Assembly (NCBI GenBank): GCA_009911175.1
Contig: QXWX01000009.1
Span: 54,507-118,506, forward strand
DNA: 64,000 nucleotides
Direction: 5' to 3'
Origin: Lachnospiraceae bacterium
GTDB taxonomy: Bacteria; Bacillota_A; Clostridia; Lachnospirales; Lachnospiraceae
Below the pieces are notes generated by a model. It was not told the origin of the DNA and made no database searches. It saw only the letters and a program-made list of their open reading frames with translations. This document shows positions 41,751 to 53,353 of this stretch, piece by piece. Both the position numbers and the translations under genes were made by a program. Position 1 is the first letter of the stretch, and each line of letters opens with the position of its first letter.

Positions 41751-43850
41751 ATGGAGATCAGGGCTGTAAAGAATACGGAGCCGGAACTGAAATTAAAAAA
41801 GCAGGCGGATGTTAATATACATAAAAGACAGGTAGTGGCAGTTGAAAAAGATCCGCAGATCATTTTCAGCAAAAAGCTTTCCATGGATGTCCTGAGGATT
41901 AGAAACCGGAATGGTCTTGGGAAAGAGTTGGATCCAGAATCAGACCATAAGATGGACAAGGGACGTTATGGCGGCGGAGAAGAAAAAAGCCGGGACAAAC
42001 AACGCAGGCTTTACATACAAGGGATGACGGCTGGCGCAGCCATAAAAGGACAGGCTTTTGCGAAAAAAGCCGACAGGCAGACGCAGACAGAAGCAGGAAG
42101 AAACAGAAACTTCATGACGAATGGGCAGGCAAAAGAAAGTTACCGAAGAAAAATGAAGATAAGGGCGTTATCGAAAAATCTTAGGCTACATCCACAAAAA
42201 AATGAAATTTTGCCGCAGGGAGTCAATAGAAGCAATCCTGCTACAGCGTCTGGCGTGGAAAGAAGTGGCGATCCCAAAATACATTACAGGGACAGTGAAA
42301 AGAATTCCGGTATCCGTGGAGCCGCACCAGGGCATTCCGGGGATATAGCGGAAGATAAAAAACGGGTAATCAGAAAGAAAAGCGGGGATAAGACAAACAG
42401 GGACTCAAAAAAGACGGCAAGAAAAAGCAGGAGGAATCCTCAATTTAAAGACAGGGTACAGAAACAGGCAGTACGTGAGAGAAAGCTGCAATATATATTG
42501 AGCAAAGTGTCCGGTTCCGAAGGGGAAGACAGCCTGTGGCAGATGGCAAAGGACATCTTCCGGATGAAGCTCTCCCTTGCAGGGGCAAAAGCGGCGCAGT
42601 ATGCAGGGGCAATCCTGATATCCTTATCGGGAATGGTATTGATGGCGGTATTCCCGGTAGTATTGATCGTGATCCTGCTTTACTGCTCCCCGATTGCGGC
42701 GTTTATGGAGAACCCGTCGGGAGATACCCCGTCTATTCAGGAAGTATTGGGAGGGTATTATATGGAATTCAACCAGGCTGTTTCCGCCAATTCCGGGGAA
42801 AATGGAGCCGTAGCGTATCTGCATGAAAAGGATGGGAATTATGTCAGCAATTACATGGACACCCTGATGGTCTATATGGTCCAGTATGGGACGGGGGATC
42901 TGGGCGTGGTGATGGATGAAAAACACAAGCGGCTTTTAAAAAATGTATTTGACGAGATGAACCGCTTTGAAGACCAGAACGTTACTACCACGATCCAGGC
43001 AGGGCAGTCATTGGGGAATGTAGTGACGAGTGCCTATTGCTCCTGCAGTATCTGCTGTGGGCAGTGGGCAGGAGGCCCGACCGCTTCCGGTGCCATGCCG
43101 AAAGCGGACCATACCATTGCGGTGGATGCCTCCGCCCCTTTTGTACCGATGGGAACCCGGGTCATCATGGGAGGGAAAGAGTACGTGGTAGAAGATACAG
43201 GGGCATTTGCCAGATATGGGGTCCAGTTTGACATTTATTTCGACAGCCACAGCGCGGCTTCCAGATGGGGGCACCAAACGATGGAGGCATTTCTGGCAGA
43301 CGGGAATGAGAATACTGTATCGGTTACGAAAAAAGGCAGCTATGTCAAAAATCTGAATTTTGAGGATTATATTGCGCTGGGGAAACTGAACCGGGAGCAG
43401 GAGGAGCTTCTGCGGGAAGTCATGGGTGAGGGGTTCCGCAGTGAGATTCCATCCTCCGGTACAGGAAGTGATGTGGCAAACCTGGCGCTTACCAAGGTGG
43501 GCTGCCAGTACAGCCAGGAACACAGGTATGAGGAAGGGTATTACGATTGCAGTTCCTTAGTCCAGAGATGCTACGCGCAGTTTGGCATCAGCCTTCCAGC
43601 AATCGCGTCAACGCAGGGGCAGTATATGGTGGAGCATGGGCTGGAAGTGACGGAGGATATGCTGGAGCCGGGGGATGTGATCTTTTATTCCTATGAAAAC
43701 AACGGGCAGTACCGGAACATTTCCCATGTGGCGATCTACATTGGAAACGGCAGGATGGTCCATGCGTCAAGCCCGGAGAGGGGCGTGGTAAATGACCCGT
43801 TCAGCCCTTCCAATGTGGGGTTGTATGGCAGGCCGGGGAGAGGAAAATAA
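41751..43850 (+). CDS. 3D-domain plus NlpC/P60 cell-wall hydrolase
   Basis: The ATG at 41751 follows GGGAGGAAAGC. The 699-residue protein has a basic disordered N-terminal part (about residues 1-260), one membrane helix (about 282-315), a middle domain, then a 3D domain (SAYCSCSICCGQWAGGPTAS to VQFDIYFDSHSAASRWG, about 426-520). It ends with an NlpC/P60 domain (catalytic Cys in YDCSSLVQRCY near 599, His in ISHVAIYIGNG near 657). It would cut peptidoglycan so that the mating channel can pass, like CwlT or VirB1 of other elements. Confidence 0.88.
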   Translation: MEIRAVKNTEPELKLKKQADVNIHKRQVVAVEKDPQIIFSKKLSMDVLRIRNRNGLGKELDPESDHKMDKGRYGGGEEKSRDKQRRLYIQGMTAGAAIKGQAFAKKADRQTQTEAGRNRNFMTNGQAKESYRRKMKIRALSKNLRLHPQKNEILPQGVNRSNPATASGVERSGDPKIHYRDSEKNSGIRGAAPGHSGDIAEDKKRVIRKKSGDKTNRDSKKTARKSRRNPQFKDRVQKQAVRERKLQYILSKVSGSEGEDSLWQMAKDIFRMKLSLAGAKAAQYAGAILISLSGMVLMAVFPVVLIVILLYCSPIAAFMENPSGDTPSIQEVLGGYYMEFNQAVSANSGENGAVAYLHEKDGNYVSNYMDTLMVYMVQYGTGDLGVVMDEKHKRLLKNVFDEMNRFEDQNVTTTIQAGQSLGNVVTSAYCSCSICCGQWAGGPTASGAMPKADHTIAVDASAPFVPMGTRVIMGGKEYVVEDTGAFARYGVQFDIYFDSHSAASRWGHQTMEAFLADGNENTVSVTKKGSYVKNLNFEDYIALGKLNREQEELLREVMGEGFRSEIPSSGTGSDVANLALTKVGCQYSQEHRYEEGYYDCSSLVQRCYAQFGISLPAIASTQGQYMVEHGLEVTEDMLEPGDVIFYSYENNGQYRNISHVAIYIGNGRMVHASSPERGVVNDPFSPSNVGLYGRPGRGK

Positions 43851-43852
43851 AA

Positions 43853-44032
43853 TTGACAGAAAAAAGGGATTATGGAGCAGAGCTCAGGCAGGAATATGAG
43901 AGGTGGGATCAATTGTTTTATCATGGCGGGCAGGATCCATTCTGGACAGACGGCGCCAATCTGAATCTTGTAAGAAACCATATCATTTCCTGTAGGGAAA
44001 TTTCCCACCTGTACGGTTGGAGGCTCCTGTGA
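43853..44032 (+). CDS. 59-residue small protein overlapping repeat
   Basis: TTG 43853 is followed by TEKRDYGAELRQEYERWDQL, DPFWTDGANLNLVRNHIISC and REISHLYGWRLL. GGGGAGAGGAAAATAAAA lies upstream, and its start is two bases after the hydrolase stop. The last 8-9 codons run into the palindromic repeat at 44007. Similar short proteins occur in this position in clostridial elements as I remember. A DNA-binding or structural role is possible; no function is known. Confidence 0.6.
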   Translation: MTEKRDYGAELRQEYERWDQLFYHGGQDPFWTDGANLNLVRNHIISCREISHLYGWRLL

Positions 44033-44201
44033 GCCTCCAACCACCACATTCATTCGTAAAATCCGTGCTATCGCACTTTTGCGTCTGCTAACGCAGCCGC
44101 ATTTTACTCATTTATGAGGTGGGTTGCTAATCCGTCAGCTCGTTTGCATTGCGGTAAACCGCATGCAAGCGAGTGACCGGATTGCAACCGCACAGGTGGA
44201 A
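44007..44201 (+). repeat. CCACCTGTA-type palindromic repeat, long copy
   Basis: The element runs from CCACCTGTACGGTTGGAGGC to GCAACCGCACAGGTGG. It contains GGTTGGAGGCT/AGCCTCCAACC and the long stem CTCGTTTGCATTGCGG/CCGCATGCAAGCGAG, then TGACCGGATT matching AATCCGTCA. It shares ends and core with the copy at 13534 and with remnants at 53329 and 55256. It looks like a small palindromic mobile or structured-RNA element. Confidence 0.7.
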
Positions 44202-44226
44202 AATTTTGGAGCAGGAAGGCGGGGAG

Positions 44227-44655
44227 ATGCCGGAAGAATACGGCTGGCCCCTGCCGCCGGAAGTGCCGGAGGATTATATGGCAAGGACAAAGGAAATCTG
44301 GTACCGGGGATTGGAAAACTATAAAAAATACATTGAGGATGAAAACTATCAATACTTAAAAAAAGTGTCAGATACCCTGCCGGAAAAATGGAAACAGGCA
44401 AGCAGCCTTGAAAATGTGCTTGGATACGCCGAGTCCGTCCGCAAGGCGCTGGAACAGAGGGATTATGTAACTTTACGCCGCCATGAGTATCCGGAACGGT
44501 ATCTGGAATCCTTTGCGGAATGCCGGGAACGCATCAAAGAAATGGAGCGGCAGGAACGGGAGAACATGGAAAAACAGGGAAAGCCGGAAGCGGAAAAGAA
44601 AAGTGAGACAGGGCAGCTCAACCTTTTTCAGATGGGGCTTGGGATTTCCCGATAG
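44227..44655 (+). CDS. uncharacterised helical protein (142 aa)
   Basis: The ATG at 44227 has AGGAAGGCGGGGAG in front. The protein starts MPEEYGWPLPPEVPEDYMAR, contains GLENYKKYIEDENYQYLKKV, and ends in a Lys/Glu coiled coil (KEMERQERENMEKQGKPEAE) with QLNLFQMGL. It is soluble with no metal motif; the start is Pro- and Trp-rich. It lies between the repeat and the giant helicase gene. The family is not recognised. Confidence 0.6.
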   Translation: MPEEYGWPLPPEVPEDYMARTKEIWYRGLENYKKYIEDENYQYLKKVSDTLPEKWKQASSLENVLGYAESVRKALEQRDYVTLRRHEYPERYLESFAECRERIKEMERQERENMEKQGKPEAEKKSETGQLNLFQMGLGISR

Positions 44656-44722
44656 CGCACTGCTGCCAGCGGAAGACTAATAGGGGCAGACACGGACTGC
44701 CTGTAAAAAGAGGAGGGAGCCA

Positions 44723-47700
44723 ATGGGTTATATTACAAAAGTAAAGGATCTATACAGGCAGACAGCAGACAAGATCACAGCATCCGGAGATGCCTGGAAG
44801 GATTTTCTGGAATGCCAGGGGCGGGTATACCAGATGAATTTTTTTAATACCTGCATGGTCTACGCGCAGAAAAAAGATGCCGCTGTTCTTTCCAGTTTTG
44901 ACGGCTGGAAACGGATGGGGCGGCCCGTCCGGAGGGGGAGCCATGGCATTGCCATATTTCCCTCCGGCCTGTTTGGAGAAAAAGAGCGTTACCTGTTTGA
45001 CATATCCGATACAGGCGGTAAGGGACGGCCGCCGTGGAATTGGGTATTAGATGAGAAAAGCGGCGTAGAATTAGGGGCGAAATTATTTCCAGATATATGG
45101 GAAAAAGAAAAAAATATAAAAAAAGCGCTAAATGACTTTACAAGAACAAGTGTTTGGTTTATGATAGAAACCGAGGATGAGGCCAGAAAAGCAGTGCAAA
45201 AGCTCAATGGCCTTACTGGACAGGATACTCAGGAAGAGAAGACGGAGGTCATCCGTTTTATCGCGGACAGTGCCGTGTATGTGGTGGAAAGCCGGTGCGG
45301 TATTGCGGATGGAGGGCAGGATTTTTCATATATCTGCCAGTGCCGGAATGAGGAAGTGCTGTACCGGGTGGGGCAGATGGTCTCCCAGTTATCGGGGAGG
45401 CTGCTGCTCGATATCTCAAGGAGTATGAAGGCAGCCGAGAGGGAAAGGAGACGATACAATGGCAGAGATTCAATATATGGAAAAGGACGGCATCCATTAT
45501 CCGGTATTGGAGGAAGAGATGAAGGAGGCGGAGGTGCTGGCAAGGCTGAACCCATACGGGAGGATGGCAGCCGAGAGCCTGCGGGCCAACGACGGGGAGA
45601 GGTACGGGATGCTGCTGGCAACGGGCATGCTGCTTCCAAGACTGGAAGAAGCACAGGAGCAGGCGGAGAAGCTGTACGAGGAAACATCGGACGCACTCGT
45701 GCGGACGTGGATGAAACGGGACAAGATCAATCCATACGACACGATGGGGATGGCCAACCTGCGGATGCAGGCGGATATGGAAGCCGGGATGGTGGCAGCG
45801 GAGGAGATCATGAGACACATCAGGTAATATCTGAAAAACATACAATAGAAGAGACCACCAAAAAAGGAACTGCGGATGCGGTTCCTTTTTCAATGCGGGA
45901 AATCCTGCCGGGGACGATTTCAAGGGAACTGCGGGAATGTATCCTGTTGAAAATGACAGGGGATGAAGAAAAACAGGAGATCTTTCAATTCTTTTTCCAT
46001 AATAAAGACCTGGAGGAACGGAAAGAATACCTGCGTGAGATTTATGGTGACTCGGAAACGCGGAGGGAATCAAAGGGGACGTTTCTTTCCTTCGAAAGCG
46101 GAAGAGACGGATTCTATCTCCTGTGGGCAGAACAGGATGCTATGTTTGAGGCGTACTGGCATTGGGAAGATGTCTGCGCCGAGATTGAATCCGATATCAG
46201 GGAAGCAAGGTACCTTACTTTTGAATCTGTTTCAGAGCTTGCAATGGAGGAACATGAACAGGACGCGGATATTCTGGGAGAGCCGCAAGATGCAGCGTTT
46301 ACTGACAGAGTGGACCCGGCCAAAGAAAAACTTCTGAATATTGGCGAGGCTTTCTTTAACCAGAAGGTCAGCGCGGATATCCTGAAAAAAATGTTATGCC
46401 GGATTTATACGACCAACCAGAAGAAAGAAACGAAGAATACATTTTTACAGAATGCCCTTACACAGTGTGGGGAAGCCCAGCATTACTATATGGTGTATGT
46501 GGATGGAGAAAAATATGAACTGCAGACATCAGAGGCAGGAATACGTTTAGCTGTTTTAGGAGAGGATGAAGGCCGTTTTTCGGGCAGACAGTTTGACTGG
46601 GAGGAATTTGGGGACCTGACCGTGCGTCTGGTAGAGACGGACCGGATCGATTATAGCGACAATCCGGATACGATCAGCCATCAAGAGAAAATGTATCAGA
46701 TGCTCCCGTGGTTTCAAGAACTGTATTGTGAATATGTGGAGATCATGGAAAATGAGGAAACACTGTTTCGTGCCACAGGCATACAGGAAGATCCTCAAAA
46801 TGGTCCGCAACGCAAGCAGAGGGATGATTTACAGGAAGAAAATGAAAAAACAAAAGCAGCAGAAAAGAGGTACCATGACGCGGTCAAAAAGGAAGCGGCG
46901 AGGGTATTTGCGGGATCCTCCACGGTGATGGCTCCCTATCAGGTATTGATCTATGATTTTTTCCAATTCCCGGTATCCCGTAATCTAAAAGCTGAGTTCC
47001 TGCAAGAACTTCTGGCGGAGAATATTCAGCCCGGCCAGTATGGGAAGATTGCTTTACCGGTGGATGATGTCCCGGTGGTATTGCGGCTGGAAGAAACGCA
47101 GATGCGGATCTGGTACCAAGGCAAAACAGGGAAAGAGTACGAACAGGATTTATCTTATGGGGAACTTGCGGAAGAAATCCAAGCCGCGATAGACAGGCAA
47201 TCTTATCTTACGCCGAAAGAATACAGGCTCGGAAAAATGGATGGATATGTGTTCTGCGGAGAGAATGCTATCAAGGTGTTTCGAAAATTTGCTGAACGCG
47301 CATCCATGGAACCTGCGGAGCGTATCCCAGAACCTGCGGAACATGTCACAGAGCCTGATGAAACGCATCCGGATACAGAACGGAAAATGCATCCAGATAA
47401 AAAGCAAGACCAACAAAGGTGCATGGAAGACGAAAATGAGGAACCGGCAGAAGCGGTCCATCCAGAACCCCAGGAAGAGCCGGATGTCATGCAGGAAAGG
47501 GAAACGGGTCGTTCACCGCAGGATTACTATTATCCGGAAAACTGGAAACTGCCGGAGGGAGGGCCAAAGACCCGCTATCAGTGTAATATAAAAGCAATCC
47601 AGATATTAAAACTGCTGGAAGCGGAAGAAAGGCCCGCGACCTCGGGAGAGCAGGAAATCCTTGCCGGGTATGTTGGCTGGGGCGGGCTGCATAACGCATT

Positions 47701-50700
47701 TAACAGTAGAAACAAAGAATGGAAAAAGGAATATGCGGAATTGAAAGCATTGCTGACGGAGGAAGAATACGAACAGGCCCGTGCCAGTATAACGACTTCA
47801 TTTTATACACCGCCGGATATCATTCAGGGGATCTACCATGCCCTGGAGCAGTTTGGATTCAAGCAGGGAAAAATTTTAGAACCTGCAGTAGGGATCGGGA
47901 ATTTTTACCACGGCCTGCCGCTTTCCATGCGGAATTCCAGCCTGTATGGTGTGGAGATCGACCCGGTCAGCGCAAAGATTGCCCGGTATCTGCACCCTTC
48001 CGCAGAGATTCAGCTGACAGGTTTTGAAACAGCCGTGTTCCCGGATTCGGGTTTTGACGTGGTAGTCGGGAATGTTCCATTTGGAAACTACAGGCTGCAT
48101 GACCCACAGTATCAAAACAGGAAACTGAAAATCCATGATTATTTTATAGCAAAGAGCCTGGACCTGCTCCGGCCGGGGGGAATCCTTGCTGTTGTGACCA
48201 GTTTGGGGACACTGGATAAAAAGTATACTTCCATGCGGAAAGAACTGGCAGTACAGGCGGAACTCCTGGGGGCGGTCCGGATTCCGGGAAAAGCATTCAG
48301 CCAGAACGCCCAGACCAATGTGGCAAGCGATATCCTCTTCTTTCAGAAAAAGGCAGAACCCACGATCGAGGAACCAATCTGGACATTTACCGGCTTTACG
48401 GAAGAGAAAGTGCTTGTCAATGAGTATTATCTGGAACACCCGGAAATGCTCCTGGGGAAAATGGTATTTTCCGAACGGGTTTTTGGCAAGAATTCAAAAT
48501 ACACGACACTGGAAGACGATGCTCCGGATGTGCCTCTTGCGGATCGGCTTTTACGCGCTGTAGAAGAACTTCCGAAAAACGTATACCAGGAAAGGACAGC
48601 AGAGCCCAGGCAACAGGAAGATAAGGACCGTATCCTGGCAATACCGGGCGTGCCGGATTTTACCTTTACGGTGTACCGGGATGAAGTTTATTTCAGGGAA
48701 GGCCCTTACATGTTCCGCAGCATGGAAAAGGAAAGTGTAAAGCGGCGCATCCGGGGAATGCACAAGATCCGACTTCTGGTCAGGGAGATGATGGCAATGC
48801 AGGTCAGGGACTGTCCTGACAGGGAGCTGGAAGAAGCGCAGGAACATTTGAATAAAATGTATGATACTTTTGTAGAAGCCTACGGATATTTTTCAGACCG
48901 GACCAATAAATCCGCTTTCCGGCAGGACAATGATTATCCCCTTCTTTCTTCCATGGAAGTGCTAACGGATGATAAAACGGTACATAAAGCGGATATGTTT
49001 TACAAGCGGACAATCTGCCCGAAAAAGATTGTGGAAAAAGTGGACAATGCTTATGAGGCAATGCAGATCAGCCTTTCAGAGAGGAACCGGGTGGATATTC
49101 CCTATATGCTGGCCTTATATCAGGGAAGCCGGAAGGAATTGATGGAGGAGTTAAAGGGATACATCCTGCTGAACCCGGCCAGGGCAGATCCGGATAATCC
49201 CAACATTGGCTGGGAACCAGCTGCGGAATATCTGAGCGGGGATGTACGGCAAAAGCTGAAAACCGCACAGGTTTATGCCCGGAAGGATTCCAGATATGCA
49301 GAGAATGTGGAAGCGCTTGAAAAAGTACAGCCAGAAGATCTGAATGCAACGGAGATCACGGTCCGTTTGGGAACCACATGGGTGGATACCAGCGATTACG
49401 AACAGTTTATCTATGAAACGCTGCAGACACCGGAGACTTATCGGAGGGAAAAATGCAGAAATCCCCGCAAGGCATTGACAGTGGAACGTCTAGAAACGGA
49501 TTTATCTTATCACATACAAAATAAGGGCCAGGTTTCGTGCAGTGTTATGGCAATGCAGACATTTGGAACGCCGCGGATGGATGCCTATACGTTGGTGGAA
49601 GAACTTTTGAATGGGCGCAATATCGTAGTGCGTGACAGGATAGAAGACGGGGACAGTGTCAGGTATCTGGTCAACCAGAAGGAAACCATGCTGGCAAGGG
49701 ATAAGGCGGAACAATTGAAAGAAGAGTTCCGGGGATGGATATTCCGGGAATCAGAACGCCGGAAAAAATATGTAGATTATTATAACCAGACCTTCAACTG
49801 CATCCGTCTCCGGGAATATGACGGTTCCTACCTGGAGCTGCCGGGGCTGAACCCGCTGTTAAAGCTGCGCCCGTACCAGAAGAATGCCATAGCGAGGATC
49901 CTGTCCTCCGGGGGAAATACACTGCTGGCCCATGCAGTAGGGGCAGGAAAGAGCCTGGAAATCATTTGCGCCTGTATGGAAATGCGCAGATTGGGGCTTG
50001 CCACAAAACCAATGATCACAGTTCCCAACCATCTCACTGACCAGATGGGGGCGGAATTCCTGCGCGCTTATCCGGATGCGAAAATATTGATCACCAGAAA
50101 GGAAGATTTCCAGAAAGAAAAAAGGCAGCGCATGATTGCAAGGATCGCAACCGGGGATTACGACTGTGTGATTATCGGCCATACCCAGTTTCAGAAAATC
50201 CCGATTTCGAAAGAACGGCAGAGGGCCATGTTAGAAAAACAGGTGGAACATCTGGCCAATATGATAGGGCAGGCAAGGGAGGAGAATGGAAAACAGTGGT
50301 CTATTAAGCAGATGGAGGCAAAAAAGAAGCAGCTTACTATAAAGATAGAAGAATTGGTTAACGATGAGGTAAAAGACCATGTAGTAAATTTTGAGGAGCT
50401 GGGGATTAATGCGTTATTTGTAGACGAGTCGCATATTTTTAAAAACTGTGAAATATTCACGAAGATGGGAAATATAGCAGGGATCAATACCAATGGATCC
50501 CAAAGGGCCATGGACATGCGGATGAAGGCACAGTATATCAACGAGACCAACCATGGGATGGGTGTTGTATTTGCGACAGGAACGGCGCTTAGTAATTCCA
50601 TGACGGAACTGTATATCCTGCAATTATTTCTGCAGGAATCCCGGCTGCATCAAAAGGGGATTTATCACTTTGACGCCTGGGCTTCCAGTTTCGGGGAAGT

Positions 50701-52381
50701 GACGACAGCATTGGAGCTTGCCCCGGAAGGTACTGGCTACCGGATGCGGACCAGGTTTAACAAGTTTGTCAACCTGCCGGAGCTGATGCAGATGTTCCGG
50801 GAAACAGCGGACATTATCCTGCCGGAAATGCTGGATATTGAAAAGCCGGGACTCCGGGGCGGTAAATATATTATTGTAGAGTCGGAAGCATCGGACTATG
50901 TGCGGGAATGTATGGAGGAAATGGTAGAACGTGCGGATGCCGTCCGAAAAGGCCTGGTCAGCCCAAGCGCAGATAATATGCTGCGGATTACCGGGGAGGC
51001 GAGGCTTTTAGGGACAGACCCAAGACTCCTGGATCCGGATGCGCCAGTGGGGCCGGATTCCAAACTGAATAAAGCGGTAGAAAATATTTACCGGGAATAT
51101 GTAGAATCTGCGCCAATCCGGGGGACGCAGATTATTTTTTCGGATATCGGCACACCGGGAAGCGGAAAACGTTTTACAGTCTATGATTATTTGAAGCAGG
51201 AATTGATCCGGAAGGGGGTACTGAAAGAAGAAATCTGCTTCATACATGACGCAAAGACAGACGAGCAGAGGGATAAAATGTTTTCCGAAGTACGCAGCGG
51301 AAGAAAACGGATCATTATCGGCAGTACGGATAAACTCGGAACCGGGACCAATATCCAGGACAGGATCATAGCACTGCACCATATCGAGTGCCCATGGAAA
51401 CCTTCTGCCATCGAACAAAGGGAAGGGAGGGGGCTGCGGCAGGGGAACCGGAATGCGGAGGTGGCGGTTTACAGGTATGTCACAAAGAACTCATTTGACG
51501 CGTATCTGTGGGGCGTGGTGGAGAATAAGCAGCGGTTCATTTCCCAGGTTATGACCAGTAAGGAACTTGCAAGGGACTGTGAAGATATAGACGAAACAGT
51601 GCTAAATTTTGCGGAGATCAAGGCGATCGCTTCCGGGAATCCGCTGATCATGGAAAAAATACAGACAGACAGCGAAGCGGCCAGACTGCGGGTATTGAAA
51701 TCAGCCTATGATGGAAAACGTTATATGCTGCAGGATGCTTTTATGGTGAAATATCCGCAGATGATTGCGGCAAGGGAAAAGGAACTAAGAAAAATACAGG
51801 AAGATATCAAAATACGGGATGCGGAGATGGTAAAAAATGCATCCTTTGAGATTACGCTTCAGGGGATGACATTTACAGGACATAAAGATGCCGGCCAGGT
51901 TCTGCTTGGAATATTGAAAGAATCAAAGCCCTATACAGAATCCGAAATCGGAACCTATAAGGGGTTTTTGCTATACATAAAAAAAGAAGCTGTACATCAT
52001 TCCCTCCTGATTCAGGGAAGCAACAGGTACACCTTGGAGATCAAAGAAAGTGGGATGGGAAATATGGTACGTCTGGAAAACCTGATCTGTGGATTGGACA
52101 AAGAGGCGGAAGAGTTAGAGGAAAAGATTGAAATCTACCAAAATGAGGCGAAGAATACCGAGATGGAATATAAAAAGCCGTTTCCCTATGAGGAACAATT
52201 CAAGGAAGTGATGAAACGGCAGGCAGAAATTAACATGCAGTTGGAAATCAGGGAGGAGGATGAATATGCTGAGAGGATGCAGCAAAAGGAGTTGTTGGAA
52301 ATAGAGACGCAGGAAAAGAGGCTGCTGGAGCAAGGCATTATGGCTCCACAGACGGCAGCGGTGGCAAGAAGCGGTATATAA
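44723..52381 (+). CDS. giant ArdC-like / N6-methylase / helicase protein
   Basis: The 2552-residue protein starts with an ArdC-like N-terminal domain (about residues 1-110, [40 protein letters not shown]), then a Gly/Arg/Asp-rich linker (about 240-370). A methylase domain has [14 protein letters not shown] (about 1050) and NVPFGNYR in place of NPP[YF]. A DEAD/SNF2-like helicase core has AVGAGKS (about 1738) and VDESHIFKN (DESH), with [20 protein letters not shown] in its C-terminal half. Such LtrC-like proteins are typical of Tn1549-type elements and may protect or process incoming DNA. The ATG follows AGGAGGGAGCC. Confidence 0.88.
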   Translation: MGYITKVKDLYRQTADKITASGDAWKDFLECQGRVYQMNFFNTCMVYAQKKDAAVLSSFDGWKRMGRPVRRGSHGIAIFPSGLFGEKERYLFDISDTGGKGRPPWNWVLDEKSGVELGAKLFPDIWEKEKNIKKALNDFTRTSVWFMIETEDEARKAVQKLNGLTGQDTQEEKTEVIRFIADSAVYVVESRCGIADGGQDFSYICQCRNEEVLYRVGQMVSQLSGRLLLDISRSMKAAERERRRYNGRDSIYGKGRHPLSGIGGRDEGGGGAGKAEPIREDGSREPAGQRRGEVRDAAGNGHAASKTGRSTGAGGEAVRGNIGRTRADVDETGQDQSIRHDGDGQPADAGGYGSRDGGSGGDHETHQVISEKHTIEETTKKGTADAVPFSMREILPGTISRELRECILLKMTGDEEKQEIFQFFFHNKDLEERKEYLREIYGDSETRRESKGTFLSFESGRDGFYLLWAEQDAMFEAYWHWEDVCAEIESDIREARYLTFESVSELAMEEHEQDADILGEPQDAAFTDRVDPAKEKLLNIGEAFFNQKVSADILKKMLCRIYTTNQKKETKNTFLQNALTQCGEAQHYYMVYVDGEKYELQTSEAGIRLAVLGEDEGRFSGRQFDWEEFGDLTVRLVETDRIDYSDNPDTISHQEKMYQMLPWFQELYCEYVEIMENEETLFRATGIQEDPQNGPQRKQRDDLQEENEKTKAAEKRYHDAVKKEAARVFAGSSTVMAPYQVLIYDFFQFPVSRNLKAEFLQELLAENIQPGQYGKIALPVDDVPVVLRLEETQMRIWYQGKTGKEYEQDLSYGELAEEIQAAIDRQSYLTPKEYRLGKMDGYVFCGENAIKVFRKFAERASMEPAERIPEPAEHVTEPDETHPDTERKMHPDKKQDQQRCMEDENEEPAEAVHPEPQEEPDVMQERETGRSPQDYYYPENWKLPEGGPKTRYQCNIKAIQILKLLEAEERPATSGEQEILAGYVGWGGLHNAFNSRNKEWKKEYAELKALLTEEEYEQARASITTSFYTPPDIIQGIYHALEQFGFKQGKILEPAVGIGNFYHGLPLSMRNSSLYGVEIDPVSAKIARYLHPSAEIQLTGFETAVFPDSGFDVVVGNVPFGNYRLHDPQYQNRKLKIHDYFIAKSLDLLRPGGILAVVTSLGTLDKKYTSMRKELAVQAELLGAVRIPGKAFSQNAQTNVASDILFFQKKAEPTIEEPIWTFTGFTEEKVLVNEYYLEHPEMLLGKMVFSERVFGKNSKYTTLEDDAPDVPLADRLLRAVEELPKNVYQERTAEPRQQEDKDRILAIPGVPDFTFTVYRDEVYFREGPYMFRSMEKESVKRRIRGMHKIRLLVREMMAMQVRDCPDRELEEAQEHLNKMYDTFVEAYGYFSDRTNKSAFRQDNDYPLLSSMEVLTDDKTVHKADMFYKRTICPKKIVEKVDNAYEAMQISLSERNRVDIPYMLALYQGSRKELMEELKGYILLNPARADPDNPNIGWEPAAEYLSGDVRQKLKTAQVYARKDSRYAENVEALEKVQPEDLNATEITVRLGTTWVDTSDYEQFIYETLQTPETYRREKCRNPRKALTVERLETDLSYHIQNKGQVSCSVMAMQTFGTPRMDAYTLVEELLNGRNIVVRDRIEDGDSVRYLVNQKETMLARDKAEQLKEEFRGWIFRESERRKKYVDYYNQTFNCIRLREYDGSYLELPGLNPLLKLRPYQKNAIARILSSGGNTLLAHAVGAGKSLEIICACMEMRRLGLATKPMITVPNHLTDQMGAEFLRAYPDAKILITRKEDFQKEKRQRMIARIATGDYDCVIIGHTQFQKIPISKERQRAMLEKQVEHLANMIGQAREENGKQWSIKQMEAKKKQLTIKIEELVNDEVKDHVVNFEELGINALFVDESHIFKNCEIFTKMGNIAGINTNGSQRAMDMRMKAQYINETNHGMGVVFATGTALSNSMTELYILQLFLQESRLHQKGIYHFDAWASSFGEVTTALELAPEGTGYRMRTRFNKFVNLPELMQMFRETADIILPEMLDIEKPGLRGGKYIIVESEASDYVRECMEEMVERADAVRKGLVSPSADNMLRITGEARLLGTDPRLLDPDAPVGPDSKLNKAVENIYREYVESAPIRGTQIIFSDIGTPGSGKRFTVYDYLKQELIRKGVLKEEICFIHDAKTDEQRDKMFSEVRSGRKRIIIGSTDKLGTGTNIQDRIIALHHIECPWKPSAIEQREGRGLRQGNRNAEVAVYRYVTKNSFDAYLWGVVENKQRFISQVMTSKELARDCEDIDETVLNFAEIKAIASGNPLIMEKIQTDSEAARLRVLKSAYDGKRYMLQDAFMVKYPQMIAAREKELRKIQEDIKIRDAEMVKNASFEITLQGMTFTGHKDAGQVLLGILKESKPYTESEIGTYKGFLLYIKKEAVHHSLLIQGSNRYTLEIKESGMGNMVRLENLICGLDKEAEELEEKIEIYQNEAKNTEMEYKKPFPYEEQFKEVMKRQAEINMQLEIREEDEYAERMQQKELLEIETQEKRLLEQGIMAPQTAAVARSGI
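45459..45827 (+). CDS. TnpV-like gene nested in the giant gene
   Basis: In the +1 frame relative to the giant gene, ATG 45459 (AAGGAGACGATACA upstream) begins a 122-residue protein with [40 protein letters not shown] and [18 protein letters not shown]. This follows the TnpV pattern (YGRM, LL-x-[ST/TG]-x-L, AEEI). Over the same stretch the giant protein is a low-complexity Gly/Arg/Asp linker, as expected from reading the wrong frame. Whether both frames are used, or one is decayed, is not decidable from sequence alone. Confidence 0.7.
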   Translation: MAEIQYMEKDGIHYPVLEEEMKEAEVLARLNPYGRMAAESLRANDGERYGMLLATGMLLPRLEEAQEQAEKLYEETSDALVRTWMKRDKINPYDTMGMANLRMQADMEAGMVAAEEIMRHIR

Positions 52382-52433
52382 ATGATATAAAAAGTAAAAA
52401 GAGCGAACGGCTCATAGATGGAGGTAAAAATAA

Positions 52434-52904
52434 ATGAAAAAATGCGAAAAATGTGGTATCTATGTTGAAAATGAAGTGAAGTATTGTCCGGTTTGTGGAT
52501 TGGTTTTAGAAAGCTATTATGAAAGTGGCCAGAATCAAAACCAGGGTGATTATAAAGATACGATGTCATCGTCCCACAATAGAGAAATCCGGAATGATAA
52601 GGCCATGGCAATTTTGGCATATTTGGGATGCCTTGTACTGGTCCCAATGCTTGCGGCAAAAGATTCAAGGTTTGTGAAGTATCATATACGGCAAGGGGTG
52701 ATCCTGCTGGTCACAGAGGTGATATTTTATGTTGGCTATTGTATTTTGAGTTTCGCAGTTTTATCCATTTCCTGGAGACTGTATTTCATAGTGAAAGCAA
52801 TCGGTGCAGTACGTTATCTGTTCCTGGTGCTTATGATCATAGGGATAATCAATGCTGCCAGTGGAAAGAAAAAGGCGCTGCCGGTTATTGGGAATATTGG
52901 GTAA
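52434..52904 (+). CDS. zinc-ribbon, DUF4870-like membrane protein
   Basis: The 156-residue protein begins with a zinc ribbon (CEKCGIYVENEVKYCPVCGL, residues 4-23), a polar linker and a DUF4870-like membrane part: AMAILAYLGCLVLVPMLAAK, FVKYHIRQGVILLVTEVIFY and VRYLFLVLMIIGIINAAS. The motif F-V-x-[YF]-H-x-[RK]-Q-G is the hallmark of the family. The ATG follows GGAGGTAAAAATAA. It lies 52 bp after the giant gene and is the last moderately GC-rich gene before the AT-richer cargo. Confidence 0.8.
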   Translation: MKKCEKCGIYVENEVKYCPVCGLVLESYYESGQNQNQGDYKDTMSSSHNREIRNDKAMAILAYLGCLVLVPMLAAKDSRFVKYHIRQGVILLVTEVIFYVGYCILSFAVLSISWRLYFIVKAIGAVRYLFLVLMIIGIINAASGKKKALPVIGNIG

Positions 52905-52937
52905 CGGAATAATCGGAAATAGAGTAGAAATATTTAG

Positions 52938-53201
52938 TCATTCCTTGCTTTTCAGATGGGAGATATCTACTTCCTGGAAAAAGGTATTATAATCTACACG
53001 GAATACTTTGACGAGTCCGGCCAGGATAGAGATGCGGATGCTGTAGCGTCCGCCTTCTATCTGGGAGTAGATACTGCGTGTAATATCAAGATTTTCAAGC
53101 TGCAGCTTTGTGACTACCTGCTCCTGTGTCATATGGCGTTCGATTCGTAGTTTTCGTATCATACTGCCAATTTGGATATCTTGCTTTAGCTTCTGTCCCA
53201 T
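52938..53201 (-). CDS. XRE-family regulator A
   Basis: On the minus strand, the ATG at 53201 with GGAGGAAAGAT upstream gives an 87-residue protein (MGQKLKQDIQIGSMIRKLRI...). It has a classic helix-turn-helix: MTQEQVVTKLQLENLDITRS followed by IYSQIEGGRYSIRISILAGL. An in-frame ATG at 53216 is less well placed. The gene points away from the cargo and faces a palindromic operator at 53269-53298, so it probably represses its own promoter or a divergent transcript. Confidence 0.8.
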   Translation of the reverse strand: MGQKLKQDIQIGSMIRKLRIERHMTQEQVVTKLQLENLDITRSIYSQIEGGRYSIRISILAGLVKVFRVDYNTFFQEVDISHLKSKE

Positions 53202-53217
53202 ATCTTTCCTCCGCATT

Positions 53218-53298
53218 ATTGCAATAAATAGATTGCATTACTATCTTGATTCTAGCTGAGAGAAAAGGTATAATTGCAATACATACATTGCAATTATA
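53218..53298 (-). promoter_or_regulatory. ATTGCAAT operator region with 30-bp palindrome
   Basis: TATAATTGCAAT (53269-53280) and ATTGCAATTATA (53287-53298) are perfect complements around six bases. Further half sites are ATTGCAAT at 53218 and GATTGCAT at 53231. The region lies just upstream of XRE regulator A and is very probably its operator. Confidence 0.7.
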
Positions 53299-53328
53299 AG
53301 GAAAAGAAAACTTGTGCTTTGATTTTTT

Positions 53329-53352
53329 CCAACCGCACAGCTGGAATTTTTT
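53329..53352 (+). repeat. remnant of palindromic repeat
   Basis: CCAACCGCACAGCTGGAATT is the right end of the CCACCTGTA-type element (compare CAACCGCACAGGTGG at 44187), adjacent to the stop of XRE regulator B. Confidence 0.45.
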
Positions 53353-53353
53353 A

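Noticed and set aside
45258..46073. A 271-residue minus-strand frame opposite the giant gene and the nested TnpV-like gene.
   Set aside because: It has no recognisable motif or start signal and is opposite two better-supported plus-strand frames.
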